From Danxiaibacter flavus (lineage in GTDB: Bacteria > Bacteroidota > Bacteroidia > Chitinophagales > Chitinophagaceae): DNA of 64,000 bases. How positions within the stretch are numbered: the stretch's first letter is position 1; every line of letters starts with the position of its first letter. Below are positions 52,921-60,698 of the stretch, piece after piece. A program made the translations under genes and the position numbers. The notes beneath the pieces were generated by a model. That model was not told the origin of the DNA and ran no database searches. It was given only the letters and a program-made list of their open reading frames with translations. The stretch is from assembly GCF_041060425.1 (NCBI RefSeq), contig NZ_JAULBC010000001.1, positions 62,001-126,000 on the forward strand, given 5' to 3'.

Positions 52921-54282
52921 CTAAATTTCATATTTATTCAATCTCCTGTACAACGCTGTCCTGGTAAGACCCAGTTCTTTTGCTGCTTTGGTGATGTTGC
53001 CGCTGTGTTTTTCAATCACCTTTAAAATAGTATTTCTTTCAATTGCGCTTAGGTTGAGATCTTCGGGGGCTATTGTTTCTTCTTGTCTCGAAGCTTCAAT
53101 CGGAGAAAAAATAAGATCTTTTGCCATCAGTTCTTCCCCTTCAGACATAATCACCGCGCGCTCTATGGTGTATTGCAACTCTCGCACATTTCCGGGGAAA
53201 TGATATTGCTTTAGTTTTTCCATCGCAGAGGTTGAAAGGCCAATGTCGGGCTTCATGTATTTCGCGGTGTAGATCTTGACAAAATGTTTTGCCAGCATCG
53301 TAATGTCATCTCCTCTTCTGCGCAAAGGCGGCACCGTTATCTCGACAGTGTTAATACGATAGATAAGGTCCTTTCTGAATTTTTGTTCGTCCGCCAGTTC
53401 ACTTATGGGAATGTTGGTGGCACAGATCAATCTTATATCTACTGGGATAGGCTCGTTGGAACCAAGCCTGGTAATTTGCCTGTTCTGTAAAACAGTCAGC
53501 AGTTTTGCCTGTTGACGAAGTGATATATTTCCAATTTCATCCAGGAACAATGTGCCTCCGTTTGCTGTTTCAAACCGGCCAATCCTGTCCTCACGCGCAT
53601 CGGTAAATGCACCTTTTTTATGACCAAAAAGCTCGCTTTCAAAAAGGCTGTCCGTCAAAGCGCCCACATCTACTTTTACAAATGGCTTTTTTGCTCTTAA
53701 TGAATACTGGTGTATTGCTTTTGCAATCAGGTCCTTACCTGTTCCATTCTCTCCAAGAATTAAAATGTTCGCATCAGTAGGGGCGATCTTTTCAATCTTG
53801 TAAAAAATGTCCTGCATTATTTCACTATTGCCCAGCAACTCACTACCGATAATATTATCCTGGGAACTTTTTACAGACGGCCCTTTTCCATTGTCCTTTT
53901 TCTTCAGCGCATCTTTAATGGTTTCAATAAGGCGCTCGTTGTGCCACGGCTTCACCACAAAGTCTGCTGCACCCTCTTTTAAAGAACGAACTGCAAGGTC
54001 AATATCTCCATAGGCCGTAATCATAATTACTGCTGCTGTAGAGCCGAGTTCTTTTATTTTTCTCAGCCAGAACAAGCCTTCATTGCCCGTATTGATAGAG
54101 CTATTGAAGTTCATGTCCAGCAAGATCACATCATAATTCTGTTTGCTAAGAAGACTCCGGATATTTTCAGGATTTTTTTCCGTAGTAATATCTTTAGACT
54201 CCGTTTTCATTAACAATCTTACAGCGGTCAATACGTCTGTATCGTCATCAATAATTAAAACATTTGCATTCTTCAGGTTCAT
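52921..54282 (-). CDS. Sigma-54-dependent response regulator (NtrC family)
   Basis: 453 residues. Receiver domain about 5-125 with phospho-acceptor Asp56 (ILLDMNF), AAA+ domain with Walker A GENGTGKD at 177-184, GAFTDA at 224-229 and Walker B LFLDEIGN at 245-252, and a Fis-type HTH at about 425-453 (AAKELGLTRTALYRRL). The sigma-54 contact loop reads GAFTDA instead of GAFTGA; this variant is common in Bacteroidota activators. Starts 706 bp from the divergent efflux operon. Confidence 0.93.
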   Translation of the reverse strand: MNLKNANVLIIDDDTDVLTAVRLLMKTESKDITTEKNPENIRSLLSKQNYDVILLDMNFNSSINTGNEGLFWLRKIKELGSTAAVIMITAYGDIDLAVRSLKEGAADFVVKPWHNERLIETIKDALKKKDNGKGPSVKSSQDNIIGSELLGNSEIMQDIFYKIEKIAPTDANILILGENGTGKDLIAKAIHQYSLRAKKPFVKVDVGALTDSLFESELFGHKKGAFTDAREDRIGRFETANGGTLFLDEIGNISLRQQAKLLTVLQNRQITRLGSNEPIPVDIRLICATNIPISELADEQKFRKDLIYRINTVEITVPPLRRRGDDITMLAKHFVKIYTAKYMKPDIGLSTSAMEKLKQYHFPGNVRELQYTIERAVIMSEGEELMAKDLIFSPIEASRQEETIAPEDLNLSAIERNTILKVIEKHSGNITKAAKELGLTRTALYRRLNKYEI

Positions 54283-54350
54283 TGCATAAGAATTTAGCTA
54301 TCAGCAGTCAGCTTTCAGCCATTAGCTTCCGGCCCTGTCTTTTTAAAATA

Positions 54351-54602
54351 TGTATCACGGAAAAGTCGCAATTGCCATCTATGTAGTCACCTTGCTTTTT
54401 CTCCAACCGGTAATAAAATATGAAATATACATTCAACTGGCTTTAGGCTTTAAGCTTTAAGCTTTAAGCCTAAAGCGTCCCGCCTTGCATTTAAAAAGTA
54501 TTTGTATCGCGGAAAAAATTGCAGTTCCCATCTATTTAATCACTTTATATTTTCTCCACTTGGCGATAACATATCCAATATACCATTCAACTGGTTTTAG
54601 GC
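54351..54602. repeat. Degenerate direct repeat, two copies of about 100 bp
   Basis: 54351-54448 and 54503-54602 share TGTATC(A/G)CGGAAAA, GCA(A/G)TT(G/C)CCATCTAT, TTTTCTCCA and ATTCAACTGG(C/T)TTTAGGC in the same order and spacing. The ATTCAACTGG end runs into a TTTAGGC array in both. Confidence 0.7.
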
Positions 54603-54762
54603 TTTGCGCTTTAGGCTTTAAGCTTACTGTACTCCTCAATCGAAGCTACAATTAATTGTCTGTAAATAACACATTTATAGAGTGTTACCAGAAAATATAC
54701 CACTAGCTAAATCATTGGTTATTAAGCCTTCTTTTTTTACGGCCTTGGAGTACTGTATCAAA

Positions 54763-54803
54763 AGCGGACACTTTGTGTTCGCTATGGTACAGTTTTACCG
54801 TAC
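54763..54803. promoter_or_regulatory. Paired palindromes, probable activator sites
   Basis: AGCGGACAC-TTT-GTGTTCGCT (54763-54783, one G-T pair) and GTAC-A-GT-TTT-AC-C-GTAC (54787-54803). Centres are 22 bp apart, about two helical turns, as expected for side-by-side dimers of an NtrC-type activator. They lie 42-80 bp upstream of the -24/-12-like element. Confidence 0.6.
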
Positions 54804-54844
54804 ATTCAAATCCTAACACATTGGGTTTCAATGTATATTTCTGT

Positions 54845-54859
54845 TGGCACAAGTTTGCT
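54845..54859 (+). promoter_or_regulatory. -24/-12-like element of the efflux operon (short spacing)
   Basis: TGGCAC-AAGT-TTGCT has perfect -24 and -12 cores, but GG and GC are 9 bp apart instead of 10. Position and cores fit a sigma-54 promoter; the spacing is a reason for caution. Confidence 0.4.
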
Positions 54860-54988
54860 AATGTATGTAGAGCTGATAATTATTCTCATGTGTCCAGACC
54901 TTGTGTGTCTACACCGGGTAATTTTCAAAACAATCGCCCCTAAAAGTTGAAGGGCTACAAAAAAAGAAAGTATAAACGCAGATTTGTT

Positions 54989-56242
54989 ATGGATAGAGTC
55001 ATTAAAAAGAAAAAATGGACCGCTAAGAAGTTGCTTACAATCGGGGGAGTTGCCGCATTAGTTCTCTTGTTGGTTGCCAGCTATTATTTTACTTCCGGAA
55101 AATCAAGATTAAATGTAGACACTGAGCGTATAACTATAAGCGAAATTAAAAAAGGGCCGTTCCAGGTTTCTATTCCGGTGAATGGTACCGTGCTCCCAAT
55201 TAAAAGCATTTACCTGGATGCACAGGAAGGTGGTCGCGTTGAAGAAAAATATGTGGAAGATGGCGCTATTATGAAAGCAGGTGATCCTATCCTGCGCTTG
55301 TCAAATACCGACCTGCAGTTGAGCATGGTGAGCCAGGAAACAAACGTATATAACCTGTTAACTCAAATGCAGATCTCCCGTAACGCTGCACAGCAAAATA
55401 CGGTTACCAAACTGAACCAGATGGCAGATGTGAACAGCGCTTATAAAGAAGCTGAGCGTATTTACAACCTGAACAAGCATTTGTATGAGCAAAAAGCCAT
55501 CGGTTTACAGGAATTTAAAAAAGCTGAAAACGATTATAACTACCAGGTTGAAAGAAAAAAACTGACTGAAAGGATCTTAACCCAGGATTCCGTATCAAAT
55601 GCACAGCAGGTTGCACAGGCCAAACAATCTTATGAAGGTTCAGAAAATATGTTGAATGTGATGCGCAAAAAAGTTGGCGACCTGATTGTTCGTGCTCCGG
55701 TTGATGGCCAGTTAACTTCACTGGATGCGGAGATTGGTGAAAACAAAAACAAAGGTGGCAGACTTGGACAGATAGATGTGCTGAGCGGTTTTAAAGTGCG
55801 TGTGGATGTTGACGAGCACTACCTTTCAAGAGTATATACCGGTTTAATGGGCGACTTTAGTTTTGCTGATTCAACTTATAAATTAAAGATCACTAAGGTG
55901 TACAGTGCGTTAGCAAACGGCCGCTTCCAGGTGGATATGCAATTTGTAGGTGCTATACCAAAAGGAATTCGCCGCGGACAAACATTACAGATCCGTCTTG
56001 CTTTGAGCGATGAAACACAAGCCATACTTTTACCGCGCGGTGGTTTCTTCCAGCAAACCGGTGGCAACTGGATCTTTAAAGTATCAGAAGATGGTAAAAC
56101 TGCTTATAAAGTAGACATCCAGCTCGGCGGCCAAAACCCCGACTTCTACGAAGTACTGCAAGGCCTGAAAGTTGGCGACAAAGTAGTAACCAGCAGTTAT
56201 GAGACGTATGGAACGATGCAGGAGTTGGTGTTGAAGAAATAG
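54989..56242 (+). CDS. MacA/HlyD-type periplasmic adaptor protein
   Basis: 417 residues from ATG 54989 (the frame extends to a TTG at 54947). Basic N-terminus, membrane segment at about 16-34, lipoyl half-motifs around IYLDAQEGGRVEEKYVEDGA and LIVRAPVDGQLTSLDAEIGE, with a coiled-coil hairpin between (about 105-210), then a beta-barrel and membrane-proximal domain (LLPRGGFFQQTGGNWIFKV). First gene of the MacAB-like operon. The TAG stop opens an AGCTATC array. Confidence 0.92.
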   Translation: MDRVIKKKKWTAKKLLTIGGVAALVLLLVASYYFTSGKSRLNVDTERITISEIKKGPFQVSIPVNGTVLPIKSIYLDAQEGGRVEEKYVEDGAIMKAGDPILRLSNTDLQLSMVSQETNVYNLLTQMQISRNAAQQNTVTKLNQMADVNSAYKEAERIYNLNKHLYEQKAIGLQEFKKAENDYNYQVERKKLTERILTQDSVSNAQQVAQAKQSYEGSENMLNVMRKKVGDLIVRAPVDGQLTSLDAEIGENKNKGGRLGQIDVLSGFKVRVDVDEHYLSRVYTGLMGDFSFADSTYKLKITKVYSALANGRFQVDMQFVGAIPKGIRRGQTLQIRLALSDETQAILLPRGGFFQQTGGNWIFKVSEDGKTAYKVDIQLGGQNPDFYEVLQGLKVGDKVVTSSYETYGTMQELVLKK

Positions 56243-56310
56243 CTATCAGCTGTCAGCAATCAGCATTTAGCTAAATGGCAGATTGCTGACAGATTAACAA
56301 ACAGCACCTG
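56240..56310. repeat. AGCTATC/AGCTGTC units from the adaptor stop
   Basis: TAGCTATCAGCTGTCAGC, AATCAGC and a short inverted copy (ATTGCTGACAG). The adaptor stop codon is the first triplet. Confidence 0.7.
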
Positions 56311-56319
56311 GTGCAGCAG

Positions 56320-56667
56320 TTATAGTTTTCGAGAATAGCTATAGATCATTTTTCTGAGTTCGATTGTTTGATTGTCCAGTTGTTTGAATGAAGAAACTGA
56401 AATATAGCCGAGATCTTTACATAAAAGCAGTTGATAAGCTAGCTCAGAACAGGAGCCGCTGGCAATTTGAAGGTAATTGAGTAATTGTGCGTTTGTATTT
56501 CTTCCGCAACCTTCGGCGATGTTTGAAGGGACCGATGATGAAGAGCGGCGCATTTGTGAACAAAGGCCAAAGAGTTCAGATTTAGGAAAAGCGGCTGAAA
56601 TGCGATAGATGTCAAGGGTGAGTTGATGGGCTTTTTTCCAGATTTCGAGTTTAGCGTAATCGCGCAT
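56320..56667 (-). CDS. Four-helix bundle protein (S23/TIGR02436 family)
   Basis: 115 residues, the length of the family first found in 23S rRNA intervening sequences and later as stand-alone genes. Typical sequence: LEIWKKAHQLTLDIYRI, FPKSELFGLCSQMRRSSSSV, PSNIAEGCGR and LNYLQIASGSCSELAYQLLL. Biological role unknown. It lies on the opposite strand inside the efflux operon, between adaptor and ATPase genes, and is flanked by AGCTGAT-type repeats, suggesting that it was inserted here. Confidence 0.88.
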   Translation of the reverse strand: MRDYAKLEIWKKAHQLTLDIYRISAAFPKSELFGLCSQMRRSSSSVPSNIAEGCGRNTNAQLLNYLQIASGSCSELAYQLLLCKDLGYISVSSFKQLDNQTIELRKMIYSYSRKL

Positions 56668-56771
56668 AATTAAAGGGTTTATTATAAAAATTGTAAATAT
56701 ATAAAAATAATGGTCTAAAAAGCTGATAGCTCAAAGCTGACTGCTGACCGCTAAATAAAAATCTCCCCACC

Positions 56772-57449
56772 ATGATCAAGATCACAGAACTAGAAAAAAT
56801 TTACCGCACCGAAGAAGTAGAAACGGTTGCGCTCAACAAACTGACCATTGAAGTTAAAGAAGGAGAATTTGTTGCTGTAATGGGACCTTCCGGTTGCGGA
56901 AAGTCAACCCTGCTCAACATACTCGGTTTATTGGATGATCCCGATAACGGAAGCTTCGTTTTCAACGGAATTGAAGTGGCACATTTTAACGAACGTAAAC
57001 GTGCCGATCTGCGTAAACACAATATTGGATTCGTGTTCCAGAGCTTTAACCTGATTGACGAGCTGACTGTTTTCGAAAATGTTGAGCTCCCTTTGATCTA
57101 CACAGGTGTTAAAGCTGCCGACAGAAAAAAACGTGTTGAAGAAGTGCTGGACAAAGTGCAGATCATGCACCGTCGCAATCACTATCCGCAACAGTTGTCA
57201 GGTGGTCAGCAACAGCGTGTGGCAGTAGCAAGAGCTGTTGTGAACAATCCTAAACTGATCCTGGCGGATGAGCCTACCGGTAACCTGGATAGCTCTAACG
57301 GTAATGAAGTAATGCAGTTACTTACAGAACTGAATGAACAGGGAACTACAATTGTAATGGTAACACACAGTGAACATGATGCACGTTATAGCCACCGCGT
57401 TATACGCATGCTGGATGGTCACACTGTTACTGAGAATATCTTGATCTGA
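56772..57449 (+). CDS. MacB/LolD-type ABC transporter ATPase
   Basis: 225 residues. Walker A GPSGCGKS at 38-45, Q-loop FVFQSFNL at 87-94, signature LSGGQQQRVAVARA at 142-155, Walker B LILADEP at 162-168 and switch His199. Length and the NLDSSNGNEVMQLL segment are those of the LolD/MacB ATPase group, which powers mechanotransmission-type exporters. It is the only ATPase in the operon and must serve the several permeases downstream. Confidence 0.95.
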   Translation: MIKITELEKIYRTEEVETVALNKLTIEVKEGEFVAVMGPSGCGKSTLLNILGLLDDPDNGSFVFNGIEVAHFNERKRADLRKHNIGFVFQSFNLIDELTVFENVELPLIYTGVKAADRKKRVEEVLDKVQIMHRRNHYPQQLSGGQQQRVAVARAVVNNPKLILADEPTGNLDSSNGNEVMQLLTELNEQGTTIVMVTHSEHDARYSHRVIRMLDGHTVTENILI

Positions 57450-57497
57450 TCTTAGATAGCCGGTTTAATAACGGCGACATAATAAGTAAAAAAGCTA

Positions 57498-57797
57498 ATG
57501 ATGAAAACGCATAGTACATATTACCCACATCTTCGGGATGAAGCTGCGGCGAGTGAAGCAAAAGAAGAATCTCCTTTTGTAAAGAACATGTTTGTAAACC
57601 TGGTGTGTGCACTTACTGTTGTAGGAATGGTGTTGGCGTTATATGTACTAAATGCTAAATCAAAAAATGCGAATGGTGTGGTGTCTCAATCCGGTGAGAG
57701 AACTGAACAACTGCGCATGGTGAAGGAGAAAACTGACTTGCAGGATTCGTTTTCTTATAAAATGATTCCGCTGAGATTGGTGCAGTTTTTACAATAA
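57498..57797 (+). CDS. Small single-pass membrane protein in the efflux operon
   Basis: 99 residues, no family recognised. An acidic N-terminal part (LRDEAAASEAKEESPFVKN), one membrane segment at about 31-51 (MFVNLVCALTVVGMVLALYV) and a charged C-terminal part. It sits 48 bp after the ATPase and 99 bp before the first permease, in the same direction. The TAA stop is the first triplet of a TAAGACCG array. Its conserved position between pump genes, if confirmed elsewhere, would suggest an accessory subunit. Confidence 0.55.
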   Translation: MMKTHSTYYPHLRDEAAASEAKEESPFVKNMFVNLVCALTVVGMVLALYVLNAKSKNANGVVSQSGERTEQLRMVKEKTDLQDSFSYKMIPLRLVQFLQ

Positions 57798-57832
57798 GAC
57801 CGTAAGACCGTAAGATAGTAAGACCGTAAGAG
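57795..57832. repeat. TAAGACCG octamer array starting at a stop codon
   Basis: TAAGACCG twice, then TAAGATAG, TAAGACCG and TAAG. The first TAA is the stop of the small membrane protein. Confidence 0.85.
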
Positions 57833-57896
57833 AATTACCTCCTTAACCAAATCAGAGATCTGCAAATCGTACATCAGAGATCTAAAAACTACCTCA

Positions 57897-60269
57897 ATGT
57901 TTAAGAAAAACCTGATCATAACCTGGCGAAATCTTCGCAAGAGCAAGGCATATTCCATCATCAACATAACGGGGCTCGCAGCGAGTCTTGCAGCCTGTAT
58001 ATTATTATTGCTTTGGGTGCAGGACGAACTAAGTTTTGACAGGTTTCATAAGAATGCTGATAGTATTTATCACATTGCATCCGGTTTTAACAACGACGGT
58101 AAAGAAACGTTCTGGTCAAACACGCCGGCGCCGTTAGCAACAAGAGCCAAACAATCAGTTCCCGAAGTGGCTGATGCGTGCCGTATCGGAGGCAACTGGA
58201 ATTTGTCCCAGCTTGAATACAACGGCAAGAAATTCATGGAATCAAAGAACGGGCTTGTTGATCCTTCTTTTTTTACCATGTTCAACTTTCCTTTAATTAA
58301 GGGCAGTAAACTCAAACCTTTTACAGATAACAGATCTGTTATATTATCCGAAACGACTGCAAAAAAATATTTTGGGAATGATGATCCCATGGGTAAGGTG
58401 CTGAAAGGTGATGATAAAAAAACGTATCATGTGACTGGTGTGATGAAAGATATTCCTGAAAATTCATCCATTAAATGGGATATTATATTTCCCTTCGACC
58501 TGAAAAAAGAAGATTATAGTGGTAATGATTATTGGAAGAGCCTTGATGAAGATTGGGGTAACTACAATTATGATACATACATTCAATTTAAACCCAGCGT
58601 AAATGTAAATGCTGCCGTTGCAAAAATGACGGCCATTCACCGCAAAGAGCAGCAAGGCGAATTTGTAAAGACCCTCAGCTACAGGGCATTACCACTTACT
58701 AAAATGCATTTGTATACTGCTGAAGGAAAAGAAGATGGTATTCTGATTGTGCGGGTGTTTATGCTGATTGCCGGTGTAATATTGTTGATTGCCTGTATTA
58801 ATTATGTAAACCTTGTAACAGCCAGGGCCAATAAACGCTCGAAAGAAATAAGCCTGAGAAAAATAGTAGGTGCAGGCAAGTCAAATCTTTTCTGGCAATT
58901 CATTAATGAATCGCTGGTGGTTGTACTTATCTCTCTGTTGTTTGCCACAATTGTTATATACCTGGTAATGCCTTTGTATAATGATCTTTCCGGAAAGAAT
59001 ATCCAGTTCAACCCACTCAGTAAAAATGTTTTAATGGTGTATGGTATTACGCTTGCATCAACTATTTTGCTGGCAGGTGTTTATCCGGCGCTCACACTTT
59101 CTTCTTTCAAGCCGCTGGAAGCAATGAAAGGAAAAGTTTCCGGGTTGGGAAAGAATGTTGTTTTCCGCAAGGTACTTGTAACCATACAATTCAGTTTTTC
59201 AATTATACTGATCGTTGCCACAATAGTAATAGGAAAACAACTGTCCTATATCCGTGAAAAGAACCTGGGTTACGATAAGGAAAACATTATGGCTATTGAC
59301 TTGCGTAATATCAATGCGCACTATGACGCTGCAAAAGCTGACTTGATGAGAATGCCGGGAATTGTTGATGTTACAGCCAGCGGACAAGATGTGTTCAATG
59401 TGGGAAGCTCTACAGGTGATGCTGACTGGGATGGTAAAACGCCCCAACAATCGAACTTCATGATCCACCAGATACCTGTTGAAAGAAATTTTTTGCAAAC
59501 ATTAAATATGAAGCTTGCTGAAGGTTCTGGCTTTACCGGAACGCCTGCCGATAGTACAAATTATATCCTGAATGAAACTGCGATAAAGGAGATGGGCATA
59601 AAGGATCCCATTGGTAAAAGATTCACTTTTCATGATACAAAGGGTGTGATCGCAGGCGTTGTGAAAGATTTTCATTTTAATGATATGCACAAAAAGATAG
59701 AACCCATTCTTATGTTCTATAATCCGGGATGGCGTTGGCGCATGTATATTAAAACAACTGCAAAAGATGCATCAAAAGCTATCGCCAGCGTGCAAACAGT
59801 GTGGAAGCAATACAATGCTGATTATCCTTTTGAATACAAATTTGTTGATGAATCTTTCAACAATATGTATAAGTCAGATATGCGCACAGGCAAGCTGTTT
59901 AACTGTTTTGCTGCGATCGCGATCCTGATCTCCTGCCTGGGATTGTTTGGCCTTGTTACTTATACTGCGGAAAGCAAAGTGAAAGAGATCGGCGTAAGAA
60001 AAGTATTGGGTGCTTCTGTTCCCGGAATTGTGACCTTGTTATCAAAAGATTTTTTAAAGCTGATCATTCTGTCAGCATTAATAGCATTCCCTGCGGCCTG
60101 GCTGGCACTCAATAAAATGCTGGAGCAATATGCATACCGCACCACAATAAGCTGGTGGACATTTGCACTTGCCGGTTTAATAACGCTTGTTATTGCGTTG
60201 GCAACAATCAGCTTCCAGGCAATTAAAGCGGCCATGGCCAACCCGGCGAAAAGCCTGAGAAGCGAATAA
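57897..60269 (+). CDS. MacB/FtsX-type permease 1
   Basis: 790 residues; architecture as in the permease at 28732 (two MacB periplasmic domains, two FtsX blocks). First membrane segment at about 21-41 (IINITGLAASLAACILLLLW). Landmarks: ITARANKRSKEISLRKIVGAG-type segment in the first block, VRKVLVTIQFSFSIILIVATI before the second domain, and KEIGVRKVLGASVPGIVTLL plus C-terminal NPAKSLRSE. Follows the single ATPase. Confidence 0.92.
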   Translation: MFKKNLIITWRNLRKSKAYSIINITGLAASLAACILLLLWVQDELSFDRFHKNADSIYHIASGFNNDGKETFWSNTPAPLATRAKQSVPEVADACRIGGNWNLSQLEYNGKKFMESKNGLVDPSFFTMFNFPLIKGSKLKPFTDNRSVILSETTAKKYFGNDDPMGKVLKGDDKKTYHVTGVMKDIPENSSIKWDIIFPFDLKKEDYSGNDYWKSLDEDWGNYNYDTYIQFKPSVNVNAAVAKMTAIHRKEQQGEFVKTLSYRALPLTKMHLYTAEGKEDGILIVRVFMLIAGVILLIACINYVNLVTARANKRSKEISLRKIVGAGKSNLFWQFINESLVVVLISLLFATIVIYLVMPLYNDLSGKNIQFNPLSKNVLMVYGITLASTILLAGVYPALTLSSFKPLEAMKGKVSGLGKNVVFRKVLVTIQFSFSIILIVATIVIGKQLSYIREKNLGYDKENIMAIDLRNINAHYDAAKADLMRMPGIVDVTASGQDVFNVGSSTGDADWDGKTPQQSNFMIHQIPVERNFLQTLNMKLAEGSGFTGTPADSTNYILNETAIKEMGIKDPIGKRFTFHDTKGVIAGVVKDFHFNDMHKKIEPILMFYNPGWRWRMYIKTTAKDASKAIASVQTVWKQYNADYPFEYKFVDESFNNMYKSDMRTGKLFNCFAAIAILISCLGLFGLVTYTAESKVKEIGVRKVLGASVPGIVTLLSKDFLKLIILSALIAFPAAWLALNKMLEQYAYRTTISWWTFALAGLITLVIALATISFQAIKAAMANPAKSLRSE

Positions 60270-60698
60270 ATAATTGATAATTAACAATTGAAAATTTAAA
60301 ATGAAAGGTTTGGTAACACGATAGGATTTCATGAATAGCGAATGTCTTTATCATTACGATCATATCATTGTCAATTGTCAATTTTCAACTTTCAATTATA
60401 GTTGTCATTACGATCAGGCATTATTAATTCAATGTCGTTAAGTTAAGAGTAGATAATATCAAGTGCTTTTAAAATATCACTATCAGTTCAATATTCGGGA
60501 AACCTCTCCTGTCGTCGAGGTGACGATGCGGGTGCAGACTTCCTGATTATTATATACTCGTTATGAGTGCTGCTGTGATTACTTTTTCTGATAAGCCAGG
60601 ATCGTCATGTCGACGATAGGAGACATCTCCCAAAGTTGAAGATGCCTGCTTAACTAAACGACCTTGCATTGTCAATCGTCAATTTTCAACTTTCAACT
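60270..60698. other. Intergenic region with dispersed repeat, copy 2
   Basis: About 430 bp inside the efflux operon. AATTGAAAATT units at both ends (60270-60305, 60366-60402, 60667-60698) and the dispersed repeat at 60503-60662. No gene or promoter is clear, so the operon may read through it. Confidence 0.6.
60503..60662. repeat. Dispersed repeat, copy 2 (about 160 bp)
   Basis: Inverted ends 60505-60527 and 60601-60623 match at 20 of 23 positions; a 3' tail CCCAAAGTTGAAGATGCCTG follows and is shared with copy 1 at 45119-45265. The middle is diverged. Each copy is followed by AATTGTC-type units. Confidence 0.8.

Larger units (their letters stand above)
54283..54988. other. Long control region between regulator and efflux operon
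   Basis: About 700 bp without a gene. It contains two degenerate direct repeats of about 100 bp (54351-54448, 54503-54602), each ending in a TTTAGGC heptamer array, and in the operon-proximal part two palindromes and a -24/-12-like element. Confidence 0.65.
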
